Source: Allodiplogaster sudhausi (Eukaryota > Nematoda > Chromadorea > Rhabditida > Diplogasteridae). Taken from it: a DNA stretch of 64,000 nt. The notes under the pieces are model-generated. The model did not search any database. It was not told where the DNA came from and was given only the letters and a program-made list of their open reading frames with translations. The position numbers and the translations under genes were made by a program. Each line of letters starts with the position of its first letter. Position 1 is the stretch's first letter. The stretch lies in the NCBI GenBank assembly GCA_945643635.1, contig CALZFC010000020.1, positions 436,001 through 500,000 on the forward strand. The letters are read 5' to 3'. Shown here piece by piece: positions 11,783-23,833 of the stretch.

Positions 11783-11989
11783 GAATCTGCGTAAAGGCGG
11801 GTATTCTCTTTGCTGAATTAGCCCAGACTAAAATCACAGAATAAGAATGCAAATTCTGTCCTAGCCAACGGAGCCCCAAAAGGCCCCTCCACAAATGAGC
11901 TCGGAATGAAGATATTAGCTCCCTTCCCAAAGCACAGGGAATCCCTAACAAACGGAGCCCAACCACCTACCCCGCAAAGACGAGGAAAC

Positions 11990-12675
11990 TAACTTGCAGA
12001 TCTCCAAAGAGGAACACCCAAGATACATTTCACCTTGAAAAACCGGGCAAAAGCCAGAGCCTTGGATACCAGGGAAGGCGGCGGAACCAACCAGAGAAGA
12101 GCCTCGGAGGCCCACACTCCGCGATGGACGAAAGCATCCGCCCCGCCCGTGCCCGGGCACCACCTCCTGGAACAGAATCTTTCACATTTCGCTGTTCTAT
12201 CATCCGCAAACATATCCCAGAGGGGTTCTCCCCACTTTCTGGCACAAATTTCAAAAATGTTTTCTTTAATTCCCCAATCATCAAAATCGACGTCTCTGCT
12301 TGCCTCGTCTGCTTCCCTGTTGAACTCCCTGACCAACCAAATGAAACTGCCCCTACAGCTAAGTTTTCTCAAGACACTATCCACTCGAATAGCCACTCCG
12401 TGCAAATGTGGCTTAATGCTTCCTCTTTTTAAAATTCTCACCGCCGGTTGGCTATCTGAAAAAATTTAAACCGCCTTTCCCCTGATCTCCTTGGCAAAAC
12501 TATTAAGTGCAAAGAGAACCGCCAACAACTCTCGCAAGGTGCTAGATTCTAAACGGTCCATATCATTCAAATTTCTGGATGCCGTCTTGGTCATGCCCGC
12601 ACATCTAAACACCACTCCTACCGCCAGCTCCGACGCATCGCATTCCAATGCACATTGGCTATGAAATATGTCCAT
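11990..12675 (-). pseudogene. RNase H region of the PAT-like element (left arm), nonsense-mutated
   Basis: RNase H removes the RNA strand during reverse transcription. Acidic positions visible are ECDAS, STLRELLAV, and downstream REFNREADEASR. The DIRS-class C-terminal extension (ADAFVHRGVWASEALLWLVP) follows. The frame stops at about 12,466 after KEIRGKAV, where the right arm has TCA and this arm has TAA. The rest is open from 12,441. Confidence 0.75.
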
Positions 12676-12717
12676 AGAGGTATCTCTAAAAGGGGTGTGG
12701 GAAAATCTTCCTAACCA

Positions 12718-14137
12718 TTACGACAACTCCTTACTCTCACCTGCCGACAAAGGCAGCCTTTTTCGTCGTGGCTCTCCTTTTCTTACTTCATTCGCCACGG
12801 TCGTCGCCAAAAACCTCGGCTGCATCACTGCTTCGTCTCCTAAGACAATATGGCAAGAATTGATCGTACCAAGCAACCGCTCTCTGTCACGAACTGAAGG
12901 GTGAAACCTCCTTACTTCCGAAGCGTAACTTTCCCCTCTCAGCTCTTCCCTACTAAACTCCCTCACTGTCTGATCCCGCCTCCGCGGCCAGTTCACGTTC
13001 TTAGTTCAAACACTTGACATCTGGACCCACTGAGGCTGTCCGCCCTTGACCTCGGCTGATAACAACGGTGGCTGACCACCGGGTATCTGACCACCAACTT
13101 CCACTTCGTCCCATCCACCTCTGGGCCGCCATGCCCCTTCCGCCTGGGTCCATGCTCTCTCTCCCCCTCTCTCTTTCAGTTTGCTCACTCGTTCCAGCGC
13201 CTTCTCACACCTCTCTCGGGAAATAGATACGATGCCCAAACTTAAATCCAAGTCAAAGCCGAGCCATCTACCCTTACCCGCCGGGTTCCAGAACGTCTTC
13301 TTTGCTGAAACATATACTCCCGCTCTCGCCAAGTCCTCTCTTACCACCTGCACGGCTTTCTGGCATTCCTCTGCCGTTCTTCCAAGAATGATTCCATCAT
13401 CCAGGTACAGACAACACACAATGCCCCTCGACCTCCAAGAGCGGACCAAGCATCTGAATACCTTTGTGAACACGAATGGGGCAGAACTTAAACCGAACGG
13501 GAAGGCGGCAAACACAAACCAATGTTTAACTTCTCCCTCCTCTGCCAAAGCCGAAAAATTGCCTATCCTCCTCTCCGACAGCAAGATGATGATACCCTGT
13601 TTCAAAATCAAACGTGGCCATAAAATTCATGTCCCCCAATTCATGCCAAATGGTGGAGAGGTCTTCATATCTAAACCTGGTTCTATGCAAGAACTTGTTG
13701 AGATCACTAAGATCATGAATAAGGCGCTTCTTGTTACCTGAAGTGACCACTGCCAGCGGGGACACCACTCTCGGTCTTGTCGCCACTCTCTTCACCGCAC
13801 CCGTAGCCAGCCACTTGGCAACCTCCTTCTTCACAAAAACAATCTCCCGCTTGGCCGACTGCCTATTGCCTGAATATGGAACCGTAATGCCTTCCTTCCT
13901 GACTCTGAAATTCAGTCTGTAACCATATCTGATAACATTAACTGCAAAACTACTCGCTCCAATGCTCTCCCAAAAAGCGACATTATCTCTCAAATTCTCA
14001 AAAGCCACTTTCCTCTCCAAACCTGTTGCCTCCCCGGCTTGCAGGGCAGTCAGCCCGGATGTGGCCATACTGGTTGCAGCCATAGCAGAGGGGGCCCTCC
14101 CGAAACCGCCTGCCGCCGTAGTCGGGCCTACCGCCAT
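12718..14137 (-). pseudogene. Reverse transcriptase region of the PAT-like element (left arm), frameshifted
   Basis: The first frame (14,137-13,526) holds the conserved RT core KKRLIHDLSDLNKFL and ATFDFETGYHHLAV. The second (13,611-13,006) holds FPFGLSSAPF and the catalytic YLDDG box. They are offset by one frame near 13,540, where this copy has one base fewer than the right arm. Further downstream coding (12,996-12,718) leads towards RNase H. Confidence 0.8.
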
Positions 14138-14685
14138 ACTCCGGCCTGCTCTGAATGAAACGGGGGGCAGCTTGGCCCGCAGCTGCCCCCCCCCCTTGCC
14201 GAAAGGGCTGCGAGGGATACGGAGCGAAACGAGAGCGAGGGCGGGGGGCCGAAGAGGCCGCCATGGCTGCCGCCATAGCCATCTGCGCTGCTGAGGATGG
14301 GCCGGCAGAAGAAGTTCCCACCGTCTCGAACGCCTTCATCTGGTCATGCAGTTTGAACACTGACGGTTTCTTGTCCGACGCGACCAGGGCATTGCGGCCC
14401 CTCAAGTCGTCCATAATCGAGTACCAGGCATCCCTGTCGCCTTCACCCACCAGCTCCATCTTGTTCATAATGCCAATGCTGCTGCGACCAGAAAGACACT
14501 CGAGGCGACACATGGACTGGTGGACGAGAAGAGGACTGAGCGCCATGGGACTTAAACATCTTCTGGAGCTGCTTGAGCTGCTTGTCGGAAAAGGCAGCCT
14601 CCTGCCGGGGGGGATCGGGGAAATGGGAACGGGAACGCTCCTGACGCCGTTCTTCCGGATGGCCACCATCACCTGCTTCTGCCAT
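13998..14685 (-). pseudogene. Gag-like protein of the PAT-like element (left arm)
   Basis: It starts MAEAGDGGHPEERRQ at 14,685 with a frame change near 14,480. The C-terminal part is Arg/Gly-rich and ends in an intact CCHC zinc knuckle, CYGCNQYGHIRADC (about 14,060-14,020), typical of nucleic-acid-binding Gag. It overlaps the RT frame by about 140 bp, which suggests that RT was expressed by frameshifting or from an internal start. Confidence 0.75.
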
Positions 14686-15101
14686 GACGAAACTCGACTA
14701 CGCTAGAGAAACCTAACCGTCTCTCACGGACACAATTGCGTAGAATGACGCAATACCCTCCCGCCCCTCCTTCCCTCCTCCCCGTGGCCCCGTGACCCTG
14801 ACCGCGACGCAACCGCGCTCGCCTCTGAGAGAGAGCGTGCCTCCAAACTCCCCATTTGCACGCAACGTTGCTAGCAGGCCGTTTTCGAAAACATTTTTCG
14901 ACATCCTTACTTCCATGCATAGTACTTTTCAAGCTATTTTTGTTTTTGTTTTCCTTTCCTAATGTTTTTATTTATACGTCTTTGCCATTATTGGGTGGGC
15001 CATTGTCATTTTGTTTGTTGGGGTGTTGAACATGGCCGATATTGTGATTTTTACTTTATAAACTTATTAAGTGAACGTTTTGTTGTATTCCTCGATAGGT
15101 A

Positions 15102-15862
15102 CAGTCCCGCTCAACATTGTTGGGTCCGGTATTAATAGTATTAATAGTATTAATATAAATAATACAAATAATACAAACTGGAATAGCGCGCTGAATACGC
15201 ATTTTCGTGTCATTTCGCGTAGGAGTTTAACTATTTCGACCATGGAGATTACGACTGTGAAGACCGTTTTCAAAAATATGCTGAAATGGCTGAGAACTCA
15301 TAATATTGCATTTAATTTGGCCGCGTTTGGGTTCCAAACGGGCTGGCTCGAACTCCTATACTACAATGTGCAAAATAATGTGAAATTTTCAGAGCACTTC
15401 TTACCTTTTTTGAGTTTCTTGTTTTATTTCTCTTGAGTTTATCATTTTGTTTATGTATAAACGATGAAAAAAAAGCTTTAAAAAATTTTTGTACTTGCAA
15501 AACTCTGTTCTCAAAAGGGTACCGAACCGAGACCTCGCGATTGCCGGTCAAAGACTTACCAATACTCTACAGACGGTACAAACAGATCTGATGATACCTT
15601 TCTTTGGACAGCGTCGATTGCTCACAAAGGAAACGTTGATTCTGAACACTCTCTGTTTCCTACTTTAGTGGGAAACAGAGAGAGAGAGAGAGAGAGAGAG
15701 AGGGCGAGAGAGAGAGGTGAAAGAAGGTGCCGGACCCAACGGTATTACCGGACCCAACGGTATTACCGGACCCAACGGTATTAATAGTATTATTAATAGT
15801 ATAAGGTGCCGGACCCAACGGTATTACCGGACCCAACGGTATTAATAGTATTAGCGGGACTG
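15102..15862. mobile_element. CAGTCCCG-type foldback element with TA target site
   Basis: It starts CAGTCCCGCTCAACATTG and ends AGCGGGACTG, both flanked by TA. It carries repeated ggacccaacggtattacc and taatagtatt units near the right end, a (GA)n run at about 15,677-15,715 and a tRNA-like module. It has no transposase. The right-arm copy is at 36,284-37,060. Confidence 0.75.
15517..15589 (-). repeat. tRNA-like (SINE-head-like) module inside a foldback element
   Basis: On the minus strand a B-box-like GGTTCGGTACC is preceded at the proper distance by a degenerate A box (GTAGAGTATTGG) and an anticodon-arm-like GACCGGCAATC. The acceptor stem does not pair well, so I do not call a tRNA gene. 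It resembles the head of a tRNA-derived SINE. Confidence 0.5.
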
Positions 15863-16340
15863 TAGAATATTTAGTTGTTTTTTTACTCTTAAAAGAATTC
15901 ACTCCTGTAATTAAGAGGTTTTTTGCCATTCGTATTTCATTTTGAGCACTTTTGTACATGCATTTTTGTGTTCATTTTTTTTAGCAGTTTTGTACGCCTA
16001 CTTTCTGCCCAAACTTTTCCGTACTCTTTTGTACGTGTATATTTGTGCCCACTTTCTTCTATTGTTTTTGAGTACTTTAGTACATGTACATTTCTGCTAA
16101 TTTTTGACACCGTTTTATGAACAAATTTGTACGTGTATATTTTTGCTCAATTCTCAAACTACTTTTGAGCAGTTTAATACATGTACATTTGTACTAATTT
16201 TTCACTCGAATTTCTGCACACTTTTGTACGTGGATAAAGATGCCCAAAAAATGTGCAGTTTAGTAAGCCTACACATGACACAAATCACTCGAAAACGCAA
16301 AAACGACCGTTTTTTTATTTGGCACCGTCATATATGTATG

Positions 16341-16784
16341 TTTACCGTTTTCTCTCACTCACTCTCTTCCCGTCCTCTCTACCTGAAATTTTTTGTAACT
16401 TGTGGTGTTATGAATCTAGTTAAAAAAAACATTAAACGAAAAGATTACGGTTGAACTCTGAAATGAGCAGACGTTAAATTAATCCAGGAAGAAACGAAGA
16501 TATGCTCGACTTTTTGTATGGCAACGTTTTTCGAGTAAAACTCATCTCATAATTTAGATAAGTGAGAAGAATCTGAGAAAAAGAGTTCGTTCCATTTTCC
16601 TCCTAGCTTAATTTCACCACATATTAGTATGGAAAAAGAAAGATGGGCCTAAACTCGTCTTCTAACAGCAATATTGTAAGAGGGAAAATAAGCTATGCAG
16701 CTATGAATTGCCAACTAATTCTTGTCACTTTTTTTTTACAGCAATCGGCTCGTGAGTGGGTAGGAGTTCCCCTGGAATAAATAA

Positions 16785-16845
<61 letters not shown>

Positions 16846-19800
16846 TAAAACACACACATTTACTTTAAATTAGCAATGGCGACCGAAGAATATAAAAAAA
16901 ACCAGGTTAATGTCAAACAAGAAAAAAAATTGGAAAGGAACATAGCTCTAAAACGAAAGCATGACAAAAGTAAAGAAGATACAGCGACAAGTAGGCTGAA
17001 ATAAATGAAGAATCGCAGCATAACAGCATTTTGCTTAAACTAAAAAGTAGCGAAGAGGAGCAAGGAGCTGACGAAATTAAAACACGCAGAGGGGGCAGCC
17101 GGGGATATAGCAGGCACTAAGCGAGAGATTGCACGAGTCGGAGAGAGCAGAGAGGCGCAAAGGGCGCACTCCCGCTGTCTGACACTCTCGCATCGCTGAG
17201 TCGATCGATGCGATGGAAAGTCAGCGAGAGAACACATTGAATGAAGAGACAACTTGCGTGCACACACAGGCAATGGCCACTCTATCGATAGGAGATAGCC
17301 GATTATGGCAACAAATCAATAGCTTCTCCTGTAGTTTCATTTAAATTTTGATTAGCATCACAGCCATTGCACATCAAACAAACATATATCCCACGAAACG
17401 ATGAATATAGGTAATTTAATATAAATTGACTTCTACATAGAACCTACATACGCACTTTTCATTCGCGTTGAATAATCGCAATTAATACGTACAAATTTCT
17501 CTTCGGAAATAATTCTTTCAATGGATCCGCAATATAAGGCTTTTCAACAAATGCCTAGCAGCAAAAACACAGCTATGAACGGAGCATATCAAAAAGGGGC
17601 AATATCGCAATTTGGGGCGTGGGCAAAGCAAGCAAATTGCTCAACGATACGCAACAACGATCAAAACAAATTAACATTATAGAACAACAAAAAATAACGA
17701 AATGTAATCTTCAAGGTTCACTTTCAAAAATGTTCGCAAAAAAAATTTTTACGAGCATGCATGTCCGCGTTTCAGAACAACTATTATGATAAATAGCGAA
17801 CTGCACGCTACAGTATCTCGGCAGAAACTTACAGGTCTTCCGATTAGGAGTTTTGGGTGTTCTCTTTTTGAAATGAATCCTGTTTTGAGCCAAACATGGC
17901 GCACGCTTATTTACTCAAGATTTAGGGAAAACTGGAGCCACTTTGGCCATTTTTCATAGTAAAACGCAAATAAATTTTGGGACAGTACTCTACCGTTGCC
18001 GTACTGGCCAGCATTAATTTGATACATTCCAAAATATTTATCATGTAGCAGTGAATCCATTCGCCTTCTGACTAAGCGACTTCTTCTTGAGTGTCTTCCG
18101 CAGAATTGTTATCTTTCCAGAGACCAGCCTTTATTATGAATGGATTGTTGTTATCTGCGTGTATCTTTTCTGACAAGCAAATATACATTTAAGATGGCCC
18201 TTTACGGGGTTAAACACAACTAAATGTTGAAATGTATAATAAACCAAGCAAAAGTATCGGGAGAAAGTTGGCAACCAGCCGGTGAAGTGCGCGCGAACCG
18301 GCTGGTAAATATAGGAGTGTGGCTTTACTGGCAAACAAAGAATTCATGTGCATTCACACCTCGATCAATAAGAAATTTATGTCTATTGTGTAATATTTGA
18401 AGTTGCAACTTCTATGTAACTATGGAAGTGTGATGAGAAAGGTAAGACAAGAGTAAAAATGCACAATACGAGCTGGATGAAAAGAAGAAGAGGGTATGAA
18501 CATGAACTGAACAAAACTTTGTCATGCCTTTCAACGAAAAACGTAGATTGCGGAAGTGAAAGAGTAGAGAGAATGAAAAATGTGGTAGTTATGTCTTTGC
18601 TCGGTGAGCCGTAAGGTAATCGCTTCGAGATATCTCCAGGTTATCTTTTTGTTATCTTTGGTTTAATGCTCTTTTGCCACACTCTCGCATCTCGAAGACA
18701 TTTCATAGATCTTATGTTTACATATAAATTATTCGAAAAGCTCAATGAAATAGACCCCTAGCAACTCTTTTGCCTTCTCCCTAATACTATCCCTAGAGGC
18801 CATCGAATTCAGATTACACATTTTCTATGTAGAAATAAAAGTTTCAAGTATTTCTTGTCAAATTAATGATTGGAATAAACTGCCTAATGAGATATTTAGC
18901 AGTGAATCTCTAGCTCGCTAATTTATCTCGTCCGTATGCCTCTCAGATTCGCTTAAACAGTGTTGCTTCTTTTCTCAGTTTTAGTTTTCGCCTCTTAAAG
19001 TTCGTTTGTAGATTTCACTGTTTTGTTTTCCTTAAACCGTGGGCATGACTCGAAGCAGCCAATTACGTCAGCTATTCAAATCTATGCATTTACATTTTAA
19101 TCTCATTTCTATGTATGTATATTCTCATGCCTTCATTCTTTAAAAATGCTGATAAACCTGAGTGATTGAATGAATACAAGGGGTACAGCTCATTGTTAGA
19201 TTGCGGAAGTAAGTGAGACGATAGAATCGGCGTGGCTTAGAGAGTAGGGAGAGCTGAACTGGAAAAAAATGAAAGATCTCTGATTGAAAAAGTATTCTTG
19301 TTTACCGTGAGAATATTCCCCTCTTCTGTCTAATTCCGCAAACTGTCTAGATAGTGTTATTGCTGTAATACGTCTTCTTTTATAATTAATAAATTTCCAA
19401 CCTTCTGAAGTCTCTCCGACCACTCTTTTACCGTCTGGTACACGAATTATTTGTTCGCCTTAGCCGCAGTACGATCTCTCTAAATTAAACAATCTATTTA
19501 GGTTTAATCCTAACCGATTAATCAAATTTTAGTCCAGCAAAAAAGAACCTTTAGTATCGCCCAGAATTTTCGACAAGAAACCATTGGTAATTTTCTATAA
19601 AAAAATATTCTATAAAAATTTTCGTTCTTTCGTATTTCTTTTGAGAAGATATAGATAACATGTTGGACAAGCAGTTATGATGGGTTATTCTGCGCAATGA
19701 AGCAAAGAAGATTCCTGTGAAGTATATATTTTTCTTCCTTTCTGCGGTTAAAAACTAGTTAAACTGCGTAGTAAGAAATGTTCATTGTTAGTTCTCTGTT

Positions 19801-19945
19801 TTAATTGGCGTATGTGCGAGAGCAGCGAGCAATTAAGTTACTCGCTAATAAATACATTGACAAGTCCAAATACCTAGTCAGTGTCTCAAGCCTAAGGATA
19901 CCTTTGGGACCTCTACTCTTAGTTCCAAAGTGACGTAATTTTCAT
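16341..19945. other. Left-arm non-coding stretch
   Basis: There is no gene I can support. It contains a long (TA)n tract (about 16,785-16,850, shorter in the right arm). At about 16,735-16,750 the 535 bp that the right arm has at 34,868-35,403 are missing. A segment at 17,920-17,960 (actggagccactttggcc) recurs at 44,735-44,775. A minus-strand AT-rich ORF at 19,423-19,196 mirrors 32,221-32,448. Other ORFs are short and have no recognisable domain. Confidence 0.5.
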
Positions 19946-21420
19946 AAATTTGCATGGTACAAATTCCAAGAGTCAACGAAACTTCACCTGCTTTCCGGGG
20001 GATCGGAAAGGATAACGGCCCCGCCTGGCCCTACTTCGGCTGGGACAGGCCCAAAAAAGGTGAGCCCGTTTGGTCCGATATGCACACAGTGTCGTCCAGT
20101 CAGTACGGGACGACTTGTTGCCGGTTAGGTCAGTTGATCATTATTTTTTTCTGAAAGCTTTCCATGTACACAGTAAAATGAATAATCTCGTCATGAACTT
20201 TTTATATGAAGCACGTTCTAACCATCGTGAGCTGGAAATCCCTCCATGCTGCGCTGCAAGCGATGAATGCCCTGTGGAAAGGGAAAGATAGGGAAGGAGG
20301 GAGGACCCGGCGCGGAATGCGAACGGTTCGAGGAGGTGCTTCATGGCGCTTTCGACGTACATGACTGACTCTGGATCAGCAACACTGCTCTTCAGCCTCA
20401 CGAGATCGTCCAGCTCATTCATTCATCTGCTCTAGAAGATTCCCGCTTTCGGAGCGCACCTCTCGGAATGTCTTCTCCGTCTTCTCTTCTGCCAGGATGT
20501 CAATCTGGAGAGAGGCGCCAATCTCCTTGAAGAAATCATCGATAGTGTAGAGCTGCTGCGTGAGAAGACCGGCAATCTCGCTCAGCTGCAGTCTCCCGGC
20601 TGCCAACATCTCCTGCAGACAACACATGAGATGATCGTTGTCGATGGAAGAATAGATCATGCTAATCTAAAGTTTTACATATATTTTCTTATTCTATTAA
20701 GCAGTGCAGAGCATTTTATTTGTTTGCATTTACTTGTCTATGTACATGTACTATATTATAACTTTTCCCTTTCACTCTCCCTCCCTTGCTGCACTCAGCT
20801 CCTTTTGGTGTGTGGCGCCAGCACACACCTCATGTGCTGTAGGTGCCTGGCCCACCCTTCGGAAAGTCGCTCCCCCCCCCCCGCTCTCTTAACGTCACAT
20901 GCCAGGAGGTTCAGAGTTTGTCAGCCATTCCCTTCACCCCTTCCCCTATTTTGATTTAGTTTGCACTGATAGCGCGATATGGTATTACATTTATTTGAAT
21001 ATGTTGTCACATCTTAAATTGATGATTTATAAATAAATAAATAAGATCCGAGAATGTCGAGTGTCCACGACCTGTGTGCCTTTAGCGCCTTCAGCAAGGC
21101 CTTCTCCTCGCCTCGCCGCAGCCTCGTTTGACTCATCAGCACCTCCCAATTCCGATAAAAGCACGACGTTGTAGATCTTCGCCTTTAGCGTGCCCACGGG
21201 CCGGACCGGGCCCAATATTCTAGGGCCCACAAATTGTGCGGGCCTGCCAGGCCGAGACCATTTCGTTAAGCGAGCCCATAATTTTGGGAAATTTATCATC
21301 CCTGGCCGGAAACCAAATAGACGTCATTTATATTCGAGCGGATAGCGCGAAGCAACGATCCCTTCCTATCCCCCAGAAAGCAGGGGAAATATTATGTTGA
21401 CTCTTGGAATGTGGTTCCTA
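19945..21420. mobile_element. Foldback element enclosing exon fragments (left arm)
   Basis: The left edge (attccaagagtcaac, then ctgctttccgggggatcgg, about 19,962-20,010) and the right edge (inverted ctgctttctgggggatagg, about 21,360-21,385) are inverted copies. GGGCC-rich sequence lies just inside both. Between them lies minus-strand coding debris. The inverted arms and absence of a transposase suggest a non-autonomous element carrying host exons. Confidence 0.6.
20141..21180 (-). pseudogene. Unidentified gene fragment carried in the foldback element (left arm)
   Basis: The minus strand reads KIYNVVLLSELGGADESNEA (about 21,180-21,110), then, after a frame change, ALLKALKAHRSWTLDILG. An exon at 20,660-20,415 (MLAAGRLQLSEIAGLL, DDFFKEIGASLQID) follows, continued in another frame at 20,422-20,141 (ELDDLVRLKSSVADPESVMY). 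The last junction carries a 4-bp repeat (aatgaatg) that shifts the frame identically in both arms. The pieces look like a helical host protein I do not recognise. Confidence 0.5.
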
Positions 21421-21513
21421 CGGTTGACTAAATATTTATGAATCATTTTCTTCACTAACATTTAAAATAAGATTAATATGTTTGATTGAGCTCATTTCCG
21501 TGTTCCATACCAG

Positions 21514-22122
21514 CAATGTTTCACGGAGCAGCGACGCTTGTCTGGATGGACGGAACAATTGCACTGAATGCGACTGCACTCATCATTTACTTTTTCGTCT
21601 GGCGAATGCTGCAGAGACTCAGTGGGATCCGTCATGAATTTATATATACATTCAGGGTGTCCGGCACCAGCCTCGGCGTCTTATTTATTTAATAGATTTT
21701 TTTCTGATTTGGAGCCGGGGTCCGTTTCGAGCCTGACCTCGGGGGCCGGGGCCGAATGGTTTCCGCCCTTGGCCACCCTGGATACATTTCCTTTTTTCAT
21801 GCATCTGTCCGCGTTCTCTTTCTGCCTCTCTCTCTATCTCTCTCTTGCTGTCTCTCTCTATCTTGTTACCTTTTTCACAGAAAACATTCACACACTCCAC
21901 CGTCTCTTCCGATCAGTGCTGACAATCACGGTTGTGTTAGTCGGCGGCTCGACGGCGTCCTTTGCCATCGGCTTCATCGCAACCTTCTTCATCGATTTAA
22001 CGAATGGCCATCCTATCGAAGTGGCACTCGTCACCGGCTTCTTCATCAATATTTCCGTCACAAGCAACGCCGTCATTCTCTATCTCACAAGGTTGCTTCT
22101 TTGCACTTTCGTGAATGAGTGA
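21514..22122 (+). pseudogene. Srsx-type receptor fragment, TM5-TM7 (left arm)
   Basis: Two exons remain of an Srsx-like GPCR: about 21,514-21,622 (MFHGAATLVWMDGTIALN, ALIIYFFVWRMLQRLS) and 21,881-22,122 (HRLFRSVLTITVVLVGGSTA to NAVILYLTRLLLCTFVNE, stop). The intron holds GGGCC-rich repeat sequence and CT repeats. Exons 1-4 are absent, replaced upstream by the foldback element. It is closely related to the minus-strand gene at 7.6-9.7 kb. Confidence 0.75.
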
Positions 22123-22441
22123 CGCACAAACCAATTTGCCCGAATACAGCGTAAATCAATTGCAAATTGCTTTAATAGTTGCAATACCATCCAATGAATG
22201 ACTCCACGGTAACTAGTGCTTGCTACACAAGAACACACATTTGTTCACGGCAACGCCATTCATTCAAAATCAAAATTAATCAGTATATGTAGTATATTGT
22301 TGTGCAAGCTAGAAGGACCTACATGAACCGATTGATACCGACGGATTCGCTTACTATGATATCCTTCTGCAAACTACATATATTTCAAGAGCAAGAAATC
22401 ACCAATCATTTCGTCATTATCATATCATAAATATACTCTTC

Positions 22442-22558
22442 TCATCCTTTGAGCACGGAGTATCGCAAGGCGCTGTCGTCAATCTTGTGCTGCCGCAGCA
22501 AGGTGACTCTGCAAGCGAGCGTCACAGCGCGCTCACGAGATTTCACCACTTCTCCGAA
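22442..22558 (-). pseudogene. Exon-like segment FGEVV...LRYSVLK, copy 2
   Basis: The minus strand reads FGEVVKSRERAVTLACRV and then LLRQHKIDDSALRYSVLKG followed by a stop. It is paired with 29,090-29,206 in the right arm. See copy 1 at 7,002 for the family. Confidence 0.4.
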
Positions 22559-23378
22559 CAATCGACATCATCATGTTTTGCAAATGTAAAGGCTGATTGA
22601 TAGTTGTAGAGAAAAATTTCAGTGTGCTTAATTTATTCTATAGCTAGCTAGCAATATCATGATCTCCTTTAAAAAAACAAAATGTGAGTCAACAGTGGGA
22701 ACTGCATTCCTTGAACCAACATAAGGAGGCATAAACGGTATTATGAACATTATTAGCTAGTTTAACTTGTTCTAAAACAAAGAAATTGAATAAAAACACT
22801 TCAACGGGAGCCGCCTCTACTTAATTTCGACAGTCAAAAACATAATACATAAAAGTAATAGTAAACATTGCTTGTTGCAAGTTTAAACTTGTTCTCAGCC
22901 AAAGGAGAAAACCTTTAAATAATATTCTCTCTTACGGCAAAGCCTTCTCTCTATTCATTTATACGAAAGAGAGAGAAACGAAACAAAGTATAGCATATAT
23001 GGATGAGAACAACAAAGGCTTATAAGAAAAAAATTGCCATGTACTAAACATACGGAGCTTTGTCCACAAGTTGTTTCCGTACCCGGGCGTATAGCTGCCA
23101 TGACATACGCGAAGATTTTCTTTATGATTAATGGAGATTAAAATAGTACAAGCGTGACAGAACATGTGGTGTTTTACTTGCATAAACTCCCACCACGGCT
23201 GAGTTTACGTTTCCTACACCCTTTAAAAGAAGTGCTTATGTCGGTAATGGATAGAAATAGGGAAAGAAAAAAAACGTAATTAACTTGAAAAGTGAAGTAC
23301 CATATGCATTACTCATCCCATATCCTGAGCACAAAGCTACCGTACACCCAACCTATCCTGATAACTGTAGTTAGTCCA
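22559..23378. other. Left-arm flank between receptor fragments
   Basis: There is no gene. The segment 22,680-22,790 has a diverged relative at 26,190-26,290 in the palindrome spacer and an inverted partner at 28,860-28,975. The minus-strand ORF at 23,183-22,959 has no recognisable domain. Confidence 0.5.
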
Positions 23379-23580
23379 ATGAACTCCGTTCACGAGCTTT
23401 TCCCGTACTCGCCATGCGCCGTCTCTCTGCTCGCCAACTCGCTCCTCATCAATCAATCAATCAAATCGCGGTCATCTTCGCCTCTCGCAAGTCCCCTCTT
23501 GCCATTGGCCGATATCGCCATCTCCTTCTGGCTTTCGCCATCTACTTCAGCCCGCGGTGCATTCATTCGTCGTGCCGTTT
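23379..23580 (+). pseudogene. Str-type receptor first exon, pseudogene (left arm)
   Basis: The sequence is homologous to the exon at 789-983. It starts MNSVHELFPYSPCAVSLLAN, then a tandem aatc expansion with local rearrangement at about 23,450-23,470 shifts the frame. A further deletion removes the ADLL segment near 23,540. No downstream Str exons follow. Confidence 0.7.
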
Positions 23581-23833
23581 AGGTGATCATAGTATGTGTC
23601 ATACGAAACAACTATGAAGAGCAAATGTGGCATACTTTTAAATACATACTACAGGCAACCATATCCAGTGATAGGGTGATTTATAATATCCACAGTTATA
23701 ATGAAAAATTACGTTTAATAGTATCTCATAATATTTTTTTTACTTTTTCGGATCACGGAGGGAGTTGAGTTCGTTCTCACCCGCATGGAAATCATACATA
23801 AGCTATGCACATATGTAAGTATGTTTGTACATA

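Larger units (their letters stand above)
10559..14848 (-). mobile_element. PAT/DIRS-like tyrosine-recombinase retrotransposon, left-arm copy (3'-truncated)
   Basis: In minus-strand order the element shows a 5' repeat A1 (14,848-14,709), gag, reverse transcriptase, RNase H, an internal B1-A2 junction (11,782-11,537) and a tyrosine recombinase (11,351-10,559). Split direct repeats plus a tyrosine recombinase in place of an integrase are the hallmarks of PAT-type elements. The terminal B2 repeat seen in the right-arm copy is missing because the palindrome ends at 10,204. Several reading frames are broken, so this copy is dead. Confidence 0.85.
14870..16340. repeat. Inverted-repeat flank of the PAT-like insertion (left arm)
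   Basis: It starts at ttttcgaaaacatttttcg (about 14,880) and ends at ggcaccgtcatatatg (about 16,336). After removal of the foldback insertion at 15,102-15,862, it matches 42,343-43,046. The outer part (15,940-16,260) is a degenerate array of gtac-centred units spaced about 37-51 bases, without coding. Confidence 0.7.

Noticed and set aside
15940..16260. CRISPR-like array
   Set aside because: Unit spacing is irregular, there are no identical repeats, and the genome is eukaryotic.
16785..16850. (TA)n tract as an origin or promoter
   Set aside because: It is a simple microsatellite of different length in the two arms.
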